Assembly: GCA_943842505.1 (NCBI GenBank)
Contig: CALTDI010000005.1
Span: 1 to 64,000, forward strand
Length of the DNA: 64,000 bases
From: an uncultured Pseudomonadales bacterium
Lineage (GTDB): Bacteria; Pseudomonadota; Gammaproteobacteria; Pseudomonadales; Pseudohongiellaceae
Direction: 5' to 3'
Shown here: in pieces, positions 61,550 through 64,000 of the stretch
How positions within the stretch are numbered: the stretch's first letter is position 1
Layout: each line of letters opens with the position of its first letter
The notes under the pieces: model-generated
What the model was told of the DNA's origin: nothing
What the model saw: only the letters and a program-made list of their open reading frames with translations
Database searches by the model: none
Translations under genes and position numbers: made by a program

Positions 61550-62347
61550 ATGAACCTACTCTCGAAGCATGAAACCCGCCGCCGATTGTTACGTGGTATG
61601 GCGGATGCAGACCTACTAGCCAGCCAGGTAGCTCACTGGTTTCAGACAGCGCAGGGAGAGGCTGTCCTGAATGCCGAGAAAGAGGCTGTTCAGCCTATGC
61701 TGGAGAAGCTCTTCGGCTACCATATACTGCAGCTTGGTTTCAGCGAGGAGCATTCGCTAATCGAGCAGAGCCCTGTTGGACATAAAATCATCTTTTCTCC
61801 CAATTACAGGCAGGGCTCATCCAGGCCGGTGGCAAGTAATGAAGAATTGCCTCTGGGCACCGACAGCGTCGATGTTGTAGTCATTCATCATGCCCTGGAT
61901 TTTGCGACTAATAGCCATAGAGTGTTGCGAGAGGCTACCCGTGTGCTTCGCCCGGGAGGGCATATGCTTATCATCGGGTTTAACCCCTATAGCTTCTGGG
62001 GGTTCTGGAAGGTCTTCAAGCGCAAGAAGAATATACCCTGGCGAGGGCGGTTTATCTCTAAAGGGCGGGTTACGGACTGGCTGAAGTTGCTAGACCTGCA
62101 CATCGATTCTGTTCTCTATGGTCTGCATTTTATGCCGCTAAAGATGTCCAATCTATTGCGCTATGCTACAAAACTAGAGAAATTTGGCAGTAATATACGC
62201 AGCCCCTTCGGCGGGGCGTACTATATACACTGTATCAAGCAAGTTGCACCGCTTACTCCCATAGTGCCTAGATGGCGTCCGCTACGTGCGCGTTCTTCTG
62301 TGATGCCCGCAACGGAAAATGTTCGTGCTAAAATCAAGCTCCATTGA
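61550..62347 (+). CDS. Class I SAM-dependent methyltransferase (YafS-like)
   Basis: A 265-residue predicted methyltransferase of the type found between gloB and rnhA. Although the classic glycine-rich SAM loop is weak (ILQLGFSEEHSL), the fold is indicated by the acidic/SVDVVVIHHALDF region and the RVLREATRVLRPGGHMLIIGFNPYS stretch, in which LRPGG is typical. It diverges from gloB. The substrate is unknown. Confidence 0.85.
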   Translation: MNLLSKHETRRRLLRGMADADLLASQVAHWFQTAQGEAVLNAEKEAVQPMLEKLFGYHILQLGFSEEHSLIEQSPVGHKIIFSPNYRQGSSRPVASNEELPLGTDSVDVVVIHHALDFATNSHRVLREATRVLRPGGHMLIIGFNPYSFWGFWKVFKRKKNIPWRGRFISKGRVTDWLKLLDLHIDSVLYGLHFMPLKMSNLLRYATKLEKFGSNIRSPFGGAYYIHCIKQVAPLTPIVPRWRPLRARSSVMPATENVRAKIKLH

Positions 62348-62415
62348 TCAGGTATCGCAGATCAGGTATCGCAGACCTGGCAAGTACATGAATCTTAAGA
62401 GTCGCCACTAGTTCT

Positions 62416-62853
62416 ATGATGCAATCAGTCGAGATGTATACAGACGGGGCCTGCAGAGGCAATCCTGGTCCCGGAGGCTGGGGCGTATTGCTGCGTTATG
62501 CAGGCGTTGAAAAGACCCTGCACGGCGGAGAGGCTATGAGCACTAATAATAGAATGGAGCTTACCGCTGTGATTAGGGGGCTAGAGGCTCTCACAAAGCC
62601 TTGCAAGGTGCATATCACTACCGACTCGAAATACGTACTCAAGGGTGTCACCGAGTGGATGGCAAACTGGAAGATGCGGAATTGGCGCACAGCCAGCAAG
62701 AAGCCGGTTTTAAATGTGGAGCTATGGAAAGAGCTCGACGAATTAGTCGTCAAACATGAATTAGAATGGAGCTGGGTAAAAGGGCACAGCGGCCATGTTG
62801 AAAACGAGATAGCGGATCAGTTGGCAAATCTAGGGATCGATGAGCTGGATTAA
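62416..62853 (+). CDS. rnhA: Ribonuclease HI
   Basis: Degrades RNA in RNA-DNA hybrids. The 145 residues hold the four catalytic acidic residues D10, E48, D70 and D134, plus the [12 protein letters not shown] stretch. It is 33 bases before dnaQ, the usual rnhA-dnaQ pair. Confidence 0.96.
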   Translation: MMQSVEMYTDGACRGNPGPGGWGVLLRYAGVEKTLHGGEAMSTNNRMELTAVIRGLEALTKPCKVHITTDSKYVLKGVTEWMANWKMRNWRTASKKPVLNVELWKELDELVVKHELEWSWVKGHSGHVENEIADQLANLGIDELD

Positions 62854-62886
62854 TAGCCCGAACATCAAAGACAAAAAGAGACAGTT

Positions 62887-63615
62887 ATGCGACAGGTAGT
62901 ACTCGATACAGAAACAACGGGCCTGGACCCTTCGCAGGGCCACAGAGTCATCGAGATCGGTTGTGTGGAGATCGACAACCGTAAATTAACCGGCAGGCAT
63001 TATCACTGTTACCTAAACCCGGGCCGGGAGATTGATGCCGCTGCCATCGAAGTACACGGGCTAACCTCCCATTTTCTCCGTGACAAACCGCGCTTCCATC
63101 AGATAGAGAATGAATTCCTGGAGTTTATCGACGGCTCGGAGCTCGTTATTCACAACGCGCCGTTCGATATCGGGTTCCTGGATCATGAGCTTAGAGCTAC
63201 CAAAACCGGTGCGACGGCAATTTCAAGTTTCTGCGGCGTGTTAGATAGTCTGTTGCTAGCAAGGGAGAAGCATCCAGGTCAGCGCAATAGCCTCGACGCT
63301 CTGTGCAAGCGCTACGGTGTCGACAATACCCAGAGGCAGCTTCACGGCGCTTTGCTCGATGCGGAGATTTTAGCCGACGTCTATTTGGTGATGACCAGTG
63401 GTCAGTCCAGTTTGTTGCTAAGCGAAGATGAATCTGAGGGCTCGAATCGCAGACGTCGGAATAAGAAGCACAATGTTCAGCGAGAGAAGATCGCGGTAAT
63501 AAAGGCGGGGGGAGATGAGCTGGCAGCGCATGAGCAAAGATTGCAAGATCTTGCTAAGAGCAGTGAAGAGGGCTGCCTCTGGTTGCAATTGGAGGCCGAG
63601 GCCCAGTCTCAGTAG
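62887..63615 (+). CDS. dnaQ: DNA polymerase III epsilon subunit (3'-5' proofreading exonuclease)
   Basis: Proofreading subunit of the replicative polymerase. The 242 residues show the exonuclease motif I D7 and E9 (LDTETTGLDP), motif II (VIHNAPFDIGFLD), and motif III (HGALLDAEILADVYL) with its catalytic His and Asp. The C-terminal 50 residues, basic then acidic, fit the alpha-subunit-binding tail. Follows rnhA. Confidence 0.96.
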   Translation: MRQVVLDTETTGLDPSQGHRVIEIGCVEIDNRKLTGRHYHCYLNPGREIDAAAIEVHGLTSHFLRDKPRFHQIENEFLEFIDGSELVIHNAPFDIGFLDHELRATKTGATAISSFCGVLDSLLLAREKHPGQRNSLDALCKRYGVDNTQRQLHGALLDAEILADVYLVMTSGQSSLLLSEDESEGSNRRRRNKKHNVQREKIAVIKAGGDELAAHEQRLQDLAKSSEEGCLWLQLEAEAQSQ

Positions 63616-63843
63616 TCTTCTTGCTAATTCTGATAGCAAGCCTCTGAGTAACCGCAGCGGCAGCCATCACTCCCCTGAATGAGATCTATCTAGACCCTCT
63701 ATCTTGAATACAGCGCATAGAAGCTATAGTATCTTGCGCCATCGTAGTGCCCGCCTAAAAAATTCTAATGAATACAAGATCCTGTAGTTCTGAAGCGGGT
63801 AGGTTAGAAAAGGCGGCTTCATTCATTCGCTCATCGGGTATCC

Positions 63844-64000
63844 ATGTCTCAACAAGCACACTTTCTTAGCATCGAACAGTTAAGCGCATCGGATAGCTTC
63901 ATACTGTTCTATTCGTCCCGGATATTGGTAAGGGATCAGCACATCCTGTGGAATCTTAATCAGCTCAGTAAGTACTTAAATGACTCGGCAGATCTGATTC
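63844..64000 (+). CDS. Start of an unrecognised protein, cut by window end
   Basis: An ATG at 63844 opens a frame that runs to the window end without a stop (52 codons). The product starts MSQQAHFLSIEQLSASDS and continues with a mixed polar/hydrophobic stretch (FILFYSSRILVRDQHILW). The gap 63616-63843 before it has no gene. A NudC-like NAD diphosphatase N-domain is conceivable from its rough hydrophobic pattern and position, but nothing here confirms it. Confidence 0.45.
   Translation, partial: MSQQAHFLSIEQLSASDSFILFYSSRILVRDQHILWNLNQLSKYLNDSADLI

Noticed and set aside
63619-63642. Terminator after dnaQ
   Set aside because: CTTGCTA and TAGCAAG arms make a 7-bp hairpin but no U-run follows on either strand.

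Overview
The window is a chromosomal segment of a gammaproteobacterium of roughly 50% GC. It looks related to the Pseudomonas/Cellvibrio-type marine lineages. This rests on gene content and order: a tRNA-Val end, then thrS-infC-rpmI-rplT-pheS-pheT-ihfA-merR-like-tRNA-Pro; smc-zipA-ligA; fadBA; tig-clpP-clpX-lon-hupB-ppiD with fabI; and gloB/methyltransferase/rnhA/dnaQ. The genome uses SMC rather than MukB and has ZipA. No species can be named from sequence reading alone.

Layout. Bases 1-7780 hold a translation block, bounded by a tRNA-Val(GAC) cut by the window edge and a tRNA-Pro(GGG). It covers threonyl- and phenylalanyl-tRNA synthetases, IF3, L35, L20, IHF-alpha and a MerR-like regulator. 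Bases 7781-9190 are the only clearly eroded stretch: a short tandem repeat, an antitoxin-like gene without a toxin, a decayed glycine-zipper gene, a G10 tract and palindromes. Bases 9191-18500 hold chromosome maintenance and envelope genes (smc, zipA with a very long acidic linker, ligA, an SLT lipoprotein, djlA). On the minus strand at 18506-23234 is a three-gene 2-oxoacid oxidoreductase operon with its own flavin/iron-sulfur subunit. A CDF transporter, an M16C protease and a circularly permuted GTPase follow.

Bases 28915-40533 are mostly metabolism and RNA modification: a BolA-like protein, a Bax-like protein, a polysaccharide deacetylase, fadBA, ttcA, yheU, tusA, xni, pdxB, alaA and msrB. 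Bases 40731-46455 are the most accessory-like part: a TPR/beta-barrel outer-membrane protein divergent from a second beta-barrel protein, an unrecognised membrane-anchored protein, an unusual GAF/HD-GYP phosphodiesterase and a DUF6316-like protein. mobA follows, then the tig-clpP-clpX-lon-hupB-ppiD proteostasis block, with heat-shock-like promoter motifs upstream of tig and lon. The window ends with fabI, a POT transporter whose start overlaps the mltD stop, gloB, a methyltransferase, rnhA, dnaQ and the start of an unidentified gene.

No CRISPR array, rRNA, complete insertion sequence, prophage or classical defence island was seen. The strongest candidates for something less described are the aerobe-type Kor operon with a fused electron-transfer subunit, the outer-membrane pair at 40731-43212, the mltD-POT coupling and the structured gap upstream of the DUF6316-like gene.
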